From positions 124,001 to 188,000 of the forward strand of contig JADGJL010000006.1 of the NCBI GenBank assembly GCA_027600665.1: 64,000 nucleotides of DNA, read 5' to 3'. Below are positions 33,776-42,305 of the stretch, piece by piece. This stretch comes from Irineochytrium annulatum. Lineage: Eukaryota; Chytridiomycota; Chytridiomycetes; Chytridiales; Chytridiaceae. Position 1 is the first letter of the stretch. Every line of letters begins with the position of its first letter. Under the pieces are notes generated by a model that saw nothing but the letters and a program-made list of their open reading frames with translations, did not search any database and was not told where the DNA came from. A program made the translations under genes and the position numbers.

Positions 33776-36700
33776 TTAATGGTAAAGTTTTAACTCGGCA
33801 ATGGACCACCACCACTCGGGAGTGTCCGCGGTCAAAACCATTTTGATGTATCGCGCCGTTTGTTTGGAGAACGTATGTGAAATGACGGGTTCTGTTCCCA
33901 GGACTTCCGTAACTCCATTCCAGTGCTCGCCATCATCAGAAGTGAATAACTGGAAACTGCGAGCATAATCGTTACTGCTGCTGCCCGAATCCATGGTCAA
34001 GCGGCTGAAGCTCTGCTTGCTTCCCAGATCAATCTGGACCCATTGATCGGCATGTTGACCAGATGAAGAGGTCCAGCGTGAATTCAGATCGTCGTCTAGC
34101 ATCGCCACAACATCTCCAGAGGTGGAGGCAGTCGCTGTCCATGATGTTCGATCCAGTTCAGCAGGTAGCAGATCATCCTGTTCCCCGGATATCCAGGGTG
34201 TCTGATCAGCGGTATAGACCTCTAATTCAGCTACGGACCACCAATGAGAATCAGTACCCGTCTGTACGACCTTAATATAACGTGCTTCATGTGATGCAAA
34301 GGGGATAGAAAGCAGCGGATATGATCCTTCACCCGAAGCCAGGGCTTCCCCCCATTGCTCTCCATCCAGGGAAGTAAATACTTCATAACCGCGAGCAAAG
34401 TCTTCCCGGCTGTGCGCGCTGTCCAGCACAATCCGATTCACTGGCTGCGAGGCCCCCAGATCAATCTGAATCCATTCGCCGCCTGTTTGAGTCTGACCGG
34501 AGGTCCAGCGTGTTTGGTCCGAGCCGTCGAGTATAGCCGCTGCATCGTCTCCGGAGGAAGTGGTCACGGACCAGCCGTCTGGCAGCAATCGCTTTTGTTT
34601 GCCCGTTCCATTATGATGAATAAACAACTCGGAGATAGACCACCATTGATCGGAATTCCCGATCTGTACCACCTTCACATAACGTGCCTGCTGTTCAGGG
34701 AAGGTGATGGACATGCGTCCAGGCGTGCCTTCGCCGCCTGCAATGGACGTGCCCCAGTGTTCGCCGTCATCCGAGACATAGATCCGATACTGTCTCGGAT
34801 AGTCGTCTTTCGCATGACCCGGGTCCAATTCTATGGCATCGAAAGAACTCTTTTGGCCAAGATCAATGGTAATCCATTGTCCTTCGATTTGTTTCCTCCC
34901 ATTGGTCCATAGGGTATTTGAACTTCCGTCCAGCATATTGGCCGTCACATCTGCTCCTTGAGTAGAGGAGGCGGTTACGATCCATGAAGAGCGATCTGGA
35001 AGCGATACAGGCTGTGGGAGGTCCGGTGTTGCGTCAAGTTTACCAAATCGGGCAAGCTTGAGTTCAGAGATAGACCACCAGCTGTCCGCAGAGGAAGTCA
35101 ATACAATCTTGACATAACGGGCGGTTTGCATGCCCAATTCCACGGACAGACTTGGAGATGTTCCAGCGCCCTCTGCGATAGGCTGGGCCCAGTTCTCGTT
35201 ATCTTTGGATACGTAGATTTCGTACCCGTGAGCATAATCACCGCCGTTGTTGCCGGAGTTCATGAATACCGTATCCATAGACTGTTCGCTTCCCAGATCA
35301 ATATGCAGCCAATCGCCGGGCTGCTGGATCTGTCCGGATGACCAGCGTGTTGTCAGATCACCGTCGACCATGCGCTCTACCGGCTCTGAACTGGAGGATG
35401 CCGTAATGGTCCATTGGCTCCGATCGAGATAGACTACACCCTGAGAGGCATCCGGCTGTTTAACAACGGAATGTTCCAGCGGGTTAACCTTTACTTGCGC
35501 TTTGGCATAAACGGTAGCCGAACCCAAAGCGCCATTGGCATTGTAGAAATGCACTGTTTTGACAGTGTCGGACGGATTCCAGATTTGCGCTGTATAGACG
35601 CCGTCTTTTTCGTACACGGTTGCTGCCGGATCATCTGCCCAGATTTCCATCGTGCGTGTTCCTGTAGAAGCCATGCTGTGCATGAACCAGTACGCGTTAA
35701 AGACTTCATTTTGCTGCATCTCGCTCGTATTCCATTTGGCTAGAGCACCTTGCGGGTCTCCAATGGACTGGAACGGCCAGATAATATGTTGCCATGTGCG
35801 CTCCTGCTGACCGCCCAGATCCTTGATGAGACCATTGTAGAGAGCCTTAGTATTCTGCGGATCACGTCCATAATAGGTCATCCATTCCGCTGGCGGCAGC
35901 CAGTGAATACCGTAAATGTGCTCGGCTTCATTCGAGAAGTACGTTCCATACAGGTAGGCACTGCCGTACACATGACCTACCGTAGCATGTTGGTAATCCT
36001 CCAGCCAGTTATCCCCGTCATAATTAAACCAGTATTGCTCGGCAGCCTTTTCTTCAGTTACGAAACCCCAGATTCCGGTGTCGCGGTAGGCTTTGTTGCC
36101 TGTCACCTCACCCCACATATATTGTCCGACCCAACTAAAGAGGGCTTCACCTGCCGCCTCCTGGTTATTCCCGCTGCGATTATCGGCGTAACCACCTGCC
36201 CAGGAGTGACCTGCGTACGCATCAAAATTGCGAAGCCTTGGAAACTGATCATCTGTCCGTGAAGGATTGGCATAGTCCCGAATCAGAAGGTCAACCATGT
36301 CGCCGTAATCTTGCAAAAATGCTTGGTCATATGTGGCCAGTACAGCCGATGCAAAAACGTAATAGCCGTAGGTAAAATGATGATCTGTCAATCCGGTATT
36401 AACACCAAATCCACTACCGTAAGGGAAAATGGTTCCCCACTCATCCGAATAATAAAAATAATACGAGTGCAAAGGTTCATCCGGCGAATAAGTATACCAA
36501 TCTGTCAAAATGTTTCGAAGCAGGGACAGATAGTGGTCTCGCCTTACCGTATCTCCGATCTGGTCGCTGATGAGTACACCCAGCGCAAGCGGATGAAGCT
36601 TTTTCCCTTGCCAGTAAGGATCCTCGCTCATCAGATTGCCTGCCGTATCCGCGTCAAGCTGATCCAGATAGCTGATTAATTGTGCACGCGAGTAGGTCGG

Positions 36701-38746
36701 ATCATCCGGCTCCACAAACTGCGGAATAATGCCATAGAATCGATCCTGTGTCGTAAACGTATTGCCTTCACTTACTTTCATCATGCCGCGAATGGAAGGA
36801 TAAGCAAGCTCCGTTAACGGAGTAGTCGCCAGTTTCCATTGGTGCGGGAACAAGGCCATGAGTGTCTCGGAGGAAAAGCCTACCCGTTTCGTCTGGGTTA
36901 CCGAGTTGAAGGTAGTCGTTACCAGTGAAGTGCTCTCGTTATAATTGTAGTCCACTTGGGTATCGGTAACAAAGGCGTAGGCGTGCTGGTAATAATAAGG
37001 CAGCTCTGCCTCGGACGGCAGGGTAGCCAGTGAAAGATAGTTTTCGCTCTGGCCCAGCTTGATCTTGATCGTATTGCCAAGTTTCATAAATACGGTTCCT
37101 TCAGGTGCAAAGATCCCGTAATTTCTTTTAAAGGTCTGAGGCTTGGGAGCTCTATCCTGATTGGTTATTTCAACGCCGATATGATCGGCCGTCAGTGATT
37201 CTCCATCCTTCAGAACAATTTCACGGTTCTGATCATCGAAGAGACGTGTGATGTTGGGCGAACGAACAATAATGGTATCCGGGTTATCGAAGGTGTTGTA
37301 CAGGAAAGGGGAACCCTTCACAAACGTGGTGTTCATTTTGGCCGTTTCATCATCACTCATGATGATCGTTGCGGAATAATCTCCATATCCCGCCACCTTG
37401 GTATTGACCTCCGCCGGATTCATATTGCTGGTGGTCATGATCAGATCCGGTTCCCCGTCAGCGTCCATAGAACCGCCATCAGCCGAAACGTAACCAGCTC
37501 CGGGGTTCAGAAGTTGAAGTCCTTGTTTGGTATATCTGCTTTTGAGTGGGAGTGTGACCAGACTGTTGCCATCCCCCAGATCAGATACAAGAATAGACTG
37601 CCACCAGTCATTGGAAGGGAGAGGCGCCGTAATATCAGCCGTACGATTTTTCGGATTTTTCGGCTGCAGCATCGTGATGTCATTTACAGCGTAACTGCCG
37701 GAACCCATCTGTACGGATGACGGTTCAGGGATATTCGGAATGGTATGCACAGGTTTGGCATCACCTTCGATATACTCGTAGACATCAAATGCGTACAGGG
37801 AGTATCCGTTGGTTGTTCCTCTGCCAAGTCCGGCCAATTTCACATACCGTGCTTCGGCGTATACCGGAATTTCATCCCGTCCACCGTTGCTGTGCAATTC
37901 CCGGTACAATGTAGTCCATTGCTGTGCGTCATTGGATACTTGAATATCATATGCACGTCCGAAAGCGTTTTCCCATTGCAGGGATACGTTCCCGATTTCC
38001 CGGATCAGTCCAAGGTCTACAACAATCCATTCCTGATCCTTGTAGATGGAAGACCAGCGTGTATCTGGATTGCCATCCGTTACATTCCGAGCTTCGTAAT
38101 TCTTTTTTTCCATTTTGGCTTTATCCTCGGCTGAACGGCTAGGCTCATCAATTTCTTCCGAAGACGCTGTAACCGGTTGTCCAAGTGCAAGGTTCATGGC
38201 TGCTGGTTTGGGAGGTGGATTTGCTCCGCCCGTCCCGTATACATTGAATTCGTATACAGAGATGCCATAGGCTTGCTGTGCTCTTTGATGGCTGAACAAG
38301 CGCACATATCGTGCCTCTGCTGTGACCTCAATTTCGTTCAGGCCGCCTTGCCCCTTTGTTGTGGAGTAAACAGACTGCCAATGGACTTCGTCGTTGGATA
38401 CTTCCAGATCAAAGCTGGAAGCATACGCATTTTCCCACTCGATGGAGATGCCCGAGATGGAGGCCACCGCGCCTAAGTCAACATAGATCCACTGCGGTTC
38501 TTGCTGCCATATGCTTTCCCAGCGGGTGTTTTTGTTGCCGTCAACCACATGGTCTGCCGTATTGCCGCCCAGAGATGAGGAACTGTACACCGGCCGGTTC
38601 AGGGATAACAGATGATGTTCCTCATCTGCGGCGTGCACTTTTGAGATTGGCCACAGCGGGATGCTGCTAATCAATAACAGAACAGATAACATCAAGTTGA
38701 TGTAGCTGTGGCGTGTGTTTCCTTTTTGACTCGTTCTTACCTTCAT
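33776..38746 (-). CDS. Secreted GH81 endo-beta-1,3-glucanase with six F5/8C modules
   Basis: A 1656-residue exported enzyme. After a signal peptide (ending about residue 40, HAADEEHH) come two discoidin-like F5/8C (CBM32-type) modules, about residues 50-320. The GH81 catalytic domain (about 335-1090) begins SNDWWQSILVSDLGDGNSLVTLPL and carries SDEWGTIFPYGSGFGVNTGLTDHHFTYGYY and the acid region NNQEAAGEALFSW with the two catalytic glutamates. Four more F5/8C modules fill the C-terminus, each with DG..TRWSS/TSG, W..IDLG, YARGYEVF-like and ARYIKVV strands. It should hydrolyse beta-1,3-glucan (fungal walls, callose, laminarin) while the modules bind glycans. The start is 38746, with AAGGAGA upstream. 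Confidence 0.92.
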   Translation of the reverse strand: MKVRTSQKGNTRHSYINLMLSVLLLISSIPLWPISKVHAADEEHHLLSLNRPVYSSSSLGGNTADHVVDGNKNTRWESIWQQEPQWIYVDLGAVASISGISIEWENAYASSFDLEVSNDEVHWQSVYSTTKGQGGLNEIEVTAEARYVRLFSHQRAQQAYGISVYEFNVYGTGGANPPPKPAAMNLALGQPVTASSEEIDEPSRSAEDKAKMEKKNYEARNVTDGNPDTRWSSIYKDQEWIVVDLGLIREIGNVSLQWENAFGRAYDIQVSNDAQQWTTLYRELHSNGGRDEIPVYAEARYVKLAGLGRGTTNGYSLYAFDVYEYIEGDAKPVHTIPNIPEPSSVQMGSGSYAVNDITMLQPKNPKNRTADITAPLPSNDWWQSILVSDLGDGNSLVTLPLKSRYTKQGLQLLNPGAGYVSADGGSMDADGEPDLIMTTSNMNPAEVNTKVAGYGDYSATIIMSDDETAKMNTTFVKGSPFLYNTFDNPDTIIVRSPNITRLFDDQNREIVLKDGESLTADHIGVEITNQDRAPKPQTFKRNYGIFAPEGTVFMKLGNTIKIKLGQSENYLSLATLPSEAELPYYYQHAYAFVTDTQVDYNYNESTSLVTTTFNSVTQTKRVGFSSETLMALFPHQWKLATTPLTELAYPSIRGMMKVSEGNTFTTQDRFYGIIPQFVEPDDPTYSRAQLISYLDQLDADTAGNLMSEDPYWQGKKLHPLALGVLISDQIGDTVRRDHYLSLLRNILTDWYTYSPDEPLHSYYFYYSDEWGTIFPYGSGFGVNTGLTDHHFTYGYYVFASAVLATYDQAFLQDYGDMVDLLIRDYANPSRTDDQFPRLRNFDAYAGHSWAGGYADNRSGNNQEAAGEALFSWVGQYMWGEVTGNKAYRDTGIWGFVTEEKAAEQYWFNYDGDNWLEDYQHATVGHVYGSAYLYGTYFSNEAEHIYGIHWLPPAEWMTYYGRDPQNTKALYNGLIKDLGGQQERTWQHIIWPFQSIGDPQGALAKWNTSEMQQNEVFNAYWFMHSMASTGTRTMEIWADDPAATVYEKDGVYTAQIWNPSDTVKTVHFYNANGALGSATVYAKAQVKVNPLEHSVVKQPDASQGVVYLDRSQWTITASSSSEPVERMVDGDLTTRWSSGQIQQPGDWLHIDLGSEQSMDTVFMNSGNNGGDYAHGYEIYVSKDNENWAQPIAEGAGTSPSLSVELGMQTARYVKIVLTSSADSWWSISELKLARFGKLDATPDLPQPVSLPDRSSWIVTASSTQGADVTANMLDGSSNTLWTNGRKQIEGQWITIDLGQKSSFDAIELDPGHAKDDYPRQYRIYVSDDGEHWGTSIAGGEGTPGRMSITFPEQQARYVKVVQIGNSDQWWSISELFIHHNGTGKQKRLLPDGWSVTTSSGDDAAAILDGSDQTRWTSGQTQTGGEWIQIDLGASQPVNRIVLDSAHSREDFARGYEVFTSLDGEQWGEALASGEGSYPLLSIPFASHEARYIKVVQTGTDSHWWSVAELEVYTADQTPWISGEQDDLLPAELDRTSWTATASTSGDVVAMLDDDLNSRWTSSSGQHADQWVQIDLGSKQSFSRLTMDSGSSSNDYARSFQLFTSDDGEHWNGVTEVLGTEPVISHTFSKQTARYIKMVLTADTPEWWWSIAELKLYH

Positions 38747-38838
38747 ATGACTCTCCTTCTCCTTTGTTAGCCCTTTCCATCTCACCAGATAGAGCTTATC
38801 TTTTTCCCTTACTCGCTACCGTATGTATCATTCTGTTC

Positions 38839-38884
38839 TCCCGTGTTGCATTTGTGAGATGTGAATCCAATGCTCAACACGGGA
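38839..38884. repeat. 10-bp inverted repeat with 26-base loop
   Basis: TCCCGTGTTG (38839-38848) and CAACACGGGA (38875-38884) are perfect complements. The element lies between the GH81 gene start and the upstream HxlR gene end, 90 bases before the GH81 start. It could be an operator or the HxlR terminator, but there is no T tract. Confidence 0.4.
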
Positions 38885-39006
38885 TATTCAGGTGCCCCAA
38901 TGTGTATATCGATCATTTGGTCTGGAATATAAAGGTTTTTTAATCGTTTTCGTGGAAAAGGAGACATATGTCCTACATAATGTATGGGGAATGTGCAACT
39001 GTGAAA

Positions 39007-39369
39007 TCAAGACTCGGGCTGGTTGTTTTCCAATAATACAACGTCTTCGCCCCGCTGCTGTCTGAGAGCAATATTGTCCCTTCCCCAAGTACACATGACA
39101 TCCACGATGGTATTGGCGGTAACGCCATACTCTGTAAGTCCATATTCCACTTTGGGAGGCATCTGCTGGTAGACATGTCTGGTGACAAGGCCGTCCCGTT
39201 CCAGCTCGCGCAATTGTTGAATTAACACTTTTTGCGAAATGCCGGGGATGCTTCGCTCTAATTCGCCCGTTCTCTTTACCCCGGACATCAACAAACAGAT
39301 GATCAAGGCTTTCCACTTGCCGCCTATAATTTCGAGCGTTGCTTCAATGCCCAGATTGTATTGCTTCAT
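39007..39369 (-). CDS. HxlR family (DUF24) winged-helix regulator
   Basis: A 120-residue regulator with the HxlR pattern: LEIIGGKWKALIICLLMSGVKRTGELERSIPGISQKVLIQQLRELERDGLVTRHVYQQMPPKVEYGLTEYG. HxlR proteins often sense quinones, aldehydes or other electrophiles and control flavin or quinone reductases. This one lacks the N-terminal cysteine used by YodB/CatR; its only cysteines are in the first winged helix (IICLLM) and in the C-terminal region (VMCTWG). It is divergent from a flavodoxin-fold NAD(P)H oxidoreductase gene, with a long dyad element between them. Confidence 0.9.
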   Translation of the reverse strand: MKQYNLGIEATLEIIGGKWKALIICLLMSGVKRTGELERSIPGISQKVLIQQLRELERDGLVTRHVYQQMPPKVEYGLTEYGVTANTIVDVMCTWGRDNIALRQQRGEDVVLLENNQPES

Positions 39370-39445
39370 CCTGATTCACCTCAGTTTTTTACGTGTTTTA
39401 TAGGGTGTAACTATTTATTTTCTCACGGTTCTGACACGGAAGTCC

Positions 39446-39486
39446 ATACACACTTTGAGGTAAGTACCTTACTTCATTGTGTGTAT
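39446..39486. promoter_or_regulatory. 41-bp nested dyad operator
   Basis: ATACACAC (39446-39453) and GTGTGTAT (39479-39486) are perfect inverted arms. Inside them, GTAAG (39460-39464) and CTTAC (39468-39472) are a second inverted pair with exactly the same centre at 39466. The element lies between the divergent HxlR and oxidoreductase genes, and is a good candidate for the regulator's binding site. Confidence 0.65.
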
Positions 39487-39566
39487 TTTCTTTTGACTGG
39501 ATGTGGCCGATAATGGTCCATATTCAAGTATAGAAACCAACACCCTGGAAGGGAAGAGAGGAACTT

Positions 39567-40106
39567 ATGATGAAAACACTTGTTATTCTGGCACATCCCG
39601 ATATGAAAAGTTCGAGAGTCAATCGTCGCTGGAAGGAGGAGTTGCTGCAGTATACAGATGATATTGCTCTTCACGAATTATATACGACCTACCCCGATTG
39701 GAAGATTGATGTAGCCCGAGAACAAGAGTTGCTGGAGACGCATGATCTTATTGTGTTGCAGTTCCCGTTCTATTGGTACAGTTACCCACCGCTGTTGAAA
39801 AAATGGTTTGATGATGTGTTCACCCATGGATGGGCGTACGGATCGAAAGGGAATCGATTGAAGGGAAAGCGAATGGGACTGGCGATCTCCATAGGGGATA
39901 AACAGGAGAATTATGCGAAAGATGGTTCTATCGGTTACAGCGTTGAGGAACTTGTTGCACCTTTCATAGCAAGCATGAATCATGTAGGGGCTCAGGCGGT
40001 GCCACAATATGCAGTCTATGGTGCCTCATTCCAGGCTTCCGATGAAGAGATTAACCGAAGTGCTGAAGGATACATGCGTTATATAAAACAGCACCGGACT
40101 TTTTGA
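39567..40106 (+). CDS. Flavodoxin-fold NAD(P)H quinone oxidoreductase
   Basis: A 179-residue protein of the MdaB/YwrO/NQO-type family. The N-terminal flavin-binding loop is [22 protein letters not shown], then [30 protein letters not shown], which is the conserved WYS/PP...FD...GWAYG signature, then [17 protein letters not shown]. It reduces quinones or related electrophiles with two electrons and is cytoplasmic. The ATG at 39567 has AGAGG 5 bases upstream and a second ATG follows directly; either is possible. It is divergent from the HxlR gene and likely derepressed by it. Confidence 0.9.
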   Translation: [179 protein letters not shown]

Positions 40107-40148
40107 ATTTAAAAGGTGAATATTCTCATAAGAAATGTATTGAAAAGA

Positions 40149-40179
40149 ACCTGGCTCCACACATGATGGAGTTCCAGGT
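40149..40179 (-). terminator. Terminator of the GH43 operon
   Basis: ACCTGG (40149-40154) pairs with CCAGGT (40174-40179), and CTCCA with TGGAG. On the minus strand it runs into TCTTTTC. Confidence 0.65.
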
Positions 40180-40207
40180 CCTGATCGATAACTGAATAAA
40201 ATCACAT

Positions 40208-42271
40208 TTATTCTACGCGGAAATAATCGAAATCTGCATATCCTCCGGTAGACTTCGTTGCATAATTGAATAGTGCAAACCGGTATCCCATAAAGTGTGG
40301 CAGTGTGTAAGACATTTGAAGTGTATTGCCAAGGGATATCCAGTTGTTGCCATCCAGACTATAAGCAAAGTAGGCTTTGTCTGTCTGGTTCGTAAAATCA
40401 CAGATGACGCGGAGATAGATTCTGTTCTGGTTCAATGGTACCGTTGCTACTTCGGTCATGCTGCCGGAACTGGCATTGGCCATAACGATGGATTTGGTGC
40501 TGCCCGTCATCTTTACGCCGACAAAGCCGTATCTGGCCTGAAAAGCAGCGAGTCCAGCATAATCACCATCCTTCATGCCTGCTGTATCCAAAGCGGTAAT
40601 GCCCGTGCTTTTTGGACCAAAGGTTCGTTGTGTTAGTGTGTTGCGGGCTTCCAACAGGTTTTTGCTGATTTTGCCTGCGGTTAGCCGCATGAAACCGGGT
40701 CGCTGGAGCAGAGACCAATTGGCAGCATCGGGGTTATGATTCCATTGCCAGTATGGTGCCAGACTGGATGTGCCGGTAGATGAATTGCTTGTCAGTGAGA
40801 CGTCATCTACATAAAATGCCATCAGATCATTGGTCGGGTCCGGATTCGAGTTATACGGTGTTTCCACAAAAATAAAGCTTTGGGACAGGTCTGCGTTCGA
40901 TGGAACAGTATACGTACCCTGAAGGGTGCCCCATTGTCCGCGGGTTAGCGTTGCACTGCCCATAATGCTAATTCCGGTATAACTTGCACCGTTCTGGATG
41001 CTAAGATTGAACGTTTTGGTTGCGGGACCAGCGGTGTATTTGATCTTAGCCGAAAAAGAGTACGTTTCCCCTGGTAACAGCTTACCTGTAACCATCTGTT
41101 TGGCACCGCCTGCTGTCTGCTGTCTGCCGCTGACGAGCAGGCTTTTGGTACCGCTAAACGCTTCGGCACTCGTTAAGCTGATGGTTGCTGTATTGTTGCT
41201 GGTCCACGGCTGAATGGTGCTGTCCTCAAAGCCGCCGTTCACTAACAGTTGCGTTACTGAGGGTGTACCTGATGTGGTTGCGTTGAACTCATCCGACCCG
41301 TAGATTTTGGCAGCAGGCTGACCTTCAACGGGCATATTCAAGTTAAGAGGAACCTTGCCGTTCACCCCAAACACAGGCCAGTTATCCGACCATGTCACCG
41401 GCACGAGATAGGGAATGCGTCCAATAGCCCCGCTATCTCTGAACAGCAAGCCGTACCATGCACCGGATGCGGTATCCACGATACCTCCTTGGGCAATGCC
41501 CGAGTCTCGTAGTACAACTTTACCTGTGTATGGCCCTGTCAATGTGTTTGCACGATAGGCAAGCTGAATGCGGCCATCACCCGAAGGCCAGGCAATCAGG
41601 AATACATAGTACATGCCGTTGATCTTCTGAATATGTGCTCCTTCTGCCTTTACAATCATGTTAGAACCAGCTATACTGCTCGCGTTTGGAATCAGAACCT
41701 GATTCAGCCCTCCGGCCTTGACGGCCTTCGCATCAGGTGTCAGCTCAATGATACTGATGTTATCACTGCCATGAACAAGAAAGGTTCGATTCCCGTCAAA
41801 CAAGAGGGAGGGGTCATGGTAATAACTGTTCAATGTGTAAGGTGTCCATGGGCCTGTTTCGATATTGCTGGTCTGATAAATATATGTCTTGCCCGTGGAA
41901 AGTGAGCCAAAAGCCACATAATATATCCCATTGTTGTACCGTAAGCTGCTGGCCCAGGAACCGCGCCCATACTCGTTTTGTCCGTTGTTCAGATTTTGTA
42001 TATCCCCGTTGCCAAGCGTATCATACACATAGTTTACGATGCTCCAGTTGACCAGATCATAAGACTTCATCACAGGTACACCCGGATTCATATGCATCGT
42101 TGTGCTGGTCATATAGAAGGCATTGCCCACCCGGATGACATCACTGTCAGGAACATCCGCATAAATGACCGGATTGCTGAACGTTGATGCGGAAGCGGTA
42201 GGACTTGTCGTTGACAGCGATGCCACAAGTAACGGAAGAGAGAGCAGAAGCGTACAGATTTTTTTCCACAT
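40208..42271 (-). CDS. Secreted GH43 glycosidase with inserted CBM-like domain
   Basis: A 687-residue exported enzyme (signal peptide ending SASA near residue 27). The five-bladed GH43 domain follows: NPVIYADVPDSDVIRVGNAFYMTSTTMHMNPGVPVMKSYDLVNWSI gives the catalytic base Asp; SYYHDPSLLFDGN and the later IVKAEGAHIQKINGMYYVF give the pKa modulator Asp and the Glu proton donor. This pattern fits beta-xylosidase or exo-arabinofuranosidase (GH43_12-like). A CBM4/9-like module (VNGGFEDSTIQPWTS...YVDDVSL, about residues 350-510) interrupts the usual linker to the C-terminal beta-sandwich, which restarts at WQWNHNPDAANWSL. The start at 42271 follows GGGGAGG. It is downstream of an arabinoxylan hydrolase gene in the same operon. 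Confidence 0.88.
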   Translation of the reverse strand: MWKKICTLLLSLPLLVASLSTTSPTASASTFSNPVIYADVPDSDVIRVGNAFYMTSTTMHMNPGVPVMKSYDLVNWSIVNYVYDTLGNGDIQNLNNGQNEYGRGSWASSLRYNNGIYYVAFGSLSTGKTYIYQTSNIETGPWTPYTLNSYYHDPSLLFDGNRTFLVHGSDNISIIELTPDAKAVKAGGLNQVLIPNASSIAGSNMIVKAEGAHIQKINGMYYVFLIAWPSGDGRIQLAYRANTLTGPYTGKVVLRDSGIAQGGIVDTASGAWYGLLFRDSGAIGRIPYLVPVTWSDNWPVFGVNGKVPLNLNMPVEGQPAAKIYGSDEFNATTSGTPSVTQLLVNGGFEDSTIQPWTSNNTATISLTSAEAFSGTKSLLVSGRQQTAGGAKQMVTGKLLPGETYSFSAKIKYTAGPATKTFNLSIQNGASYTGISIMGSATLTRGQWGTLQGTYTVPSNADLSQSFIFVETPYNSNPDPTNDLMAFYVDDVSLTSNSSTGTSSLAPYWQWNHNPDAANWSLLQRPGFMRLTAGKISKNLLEARNTLTQRTFGPKSTGITALDTAGMKDGDYAGLAAFQARYGFVGVKMTGSTKSIVMANASSGSMTEVATVPLNQNRIYLRVICDFTNQTDKAYFAYSLDGNNWISLGNTLQMSYTLPHFMGYRFALFNYATKSTGGYADFDYFRVE

Positions 42272-42305
42272 AACTTGTCCTCCCCAGTCTATCTTGACCT
42301 TTGTG

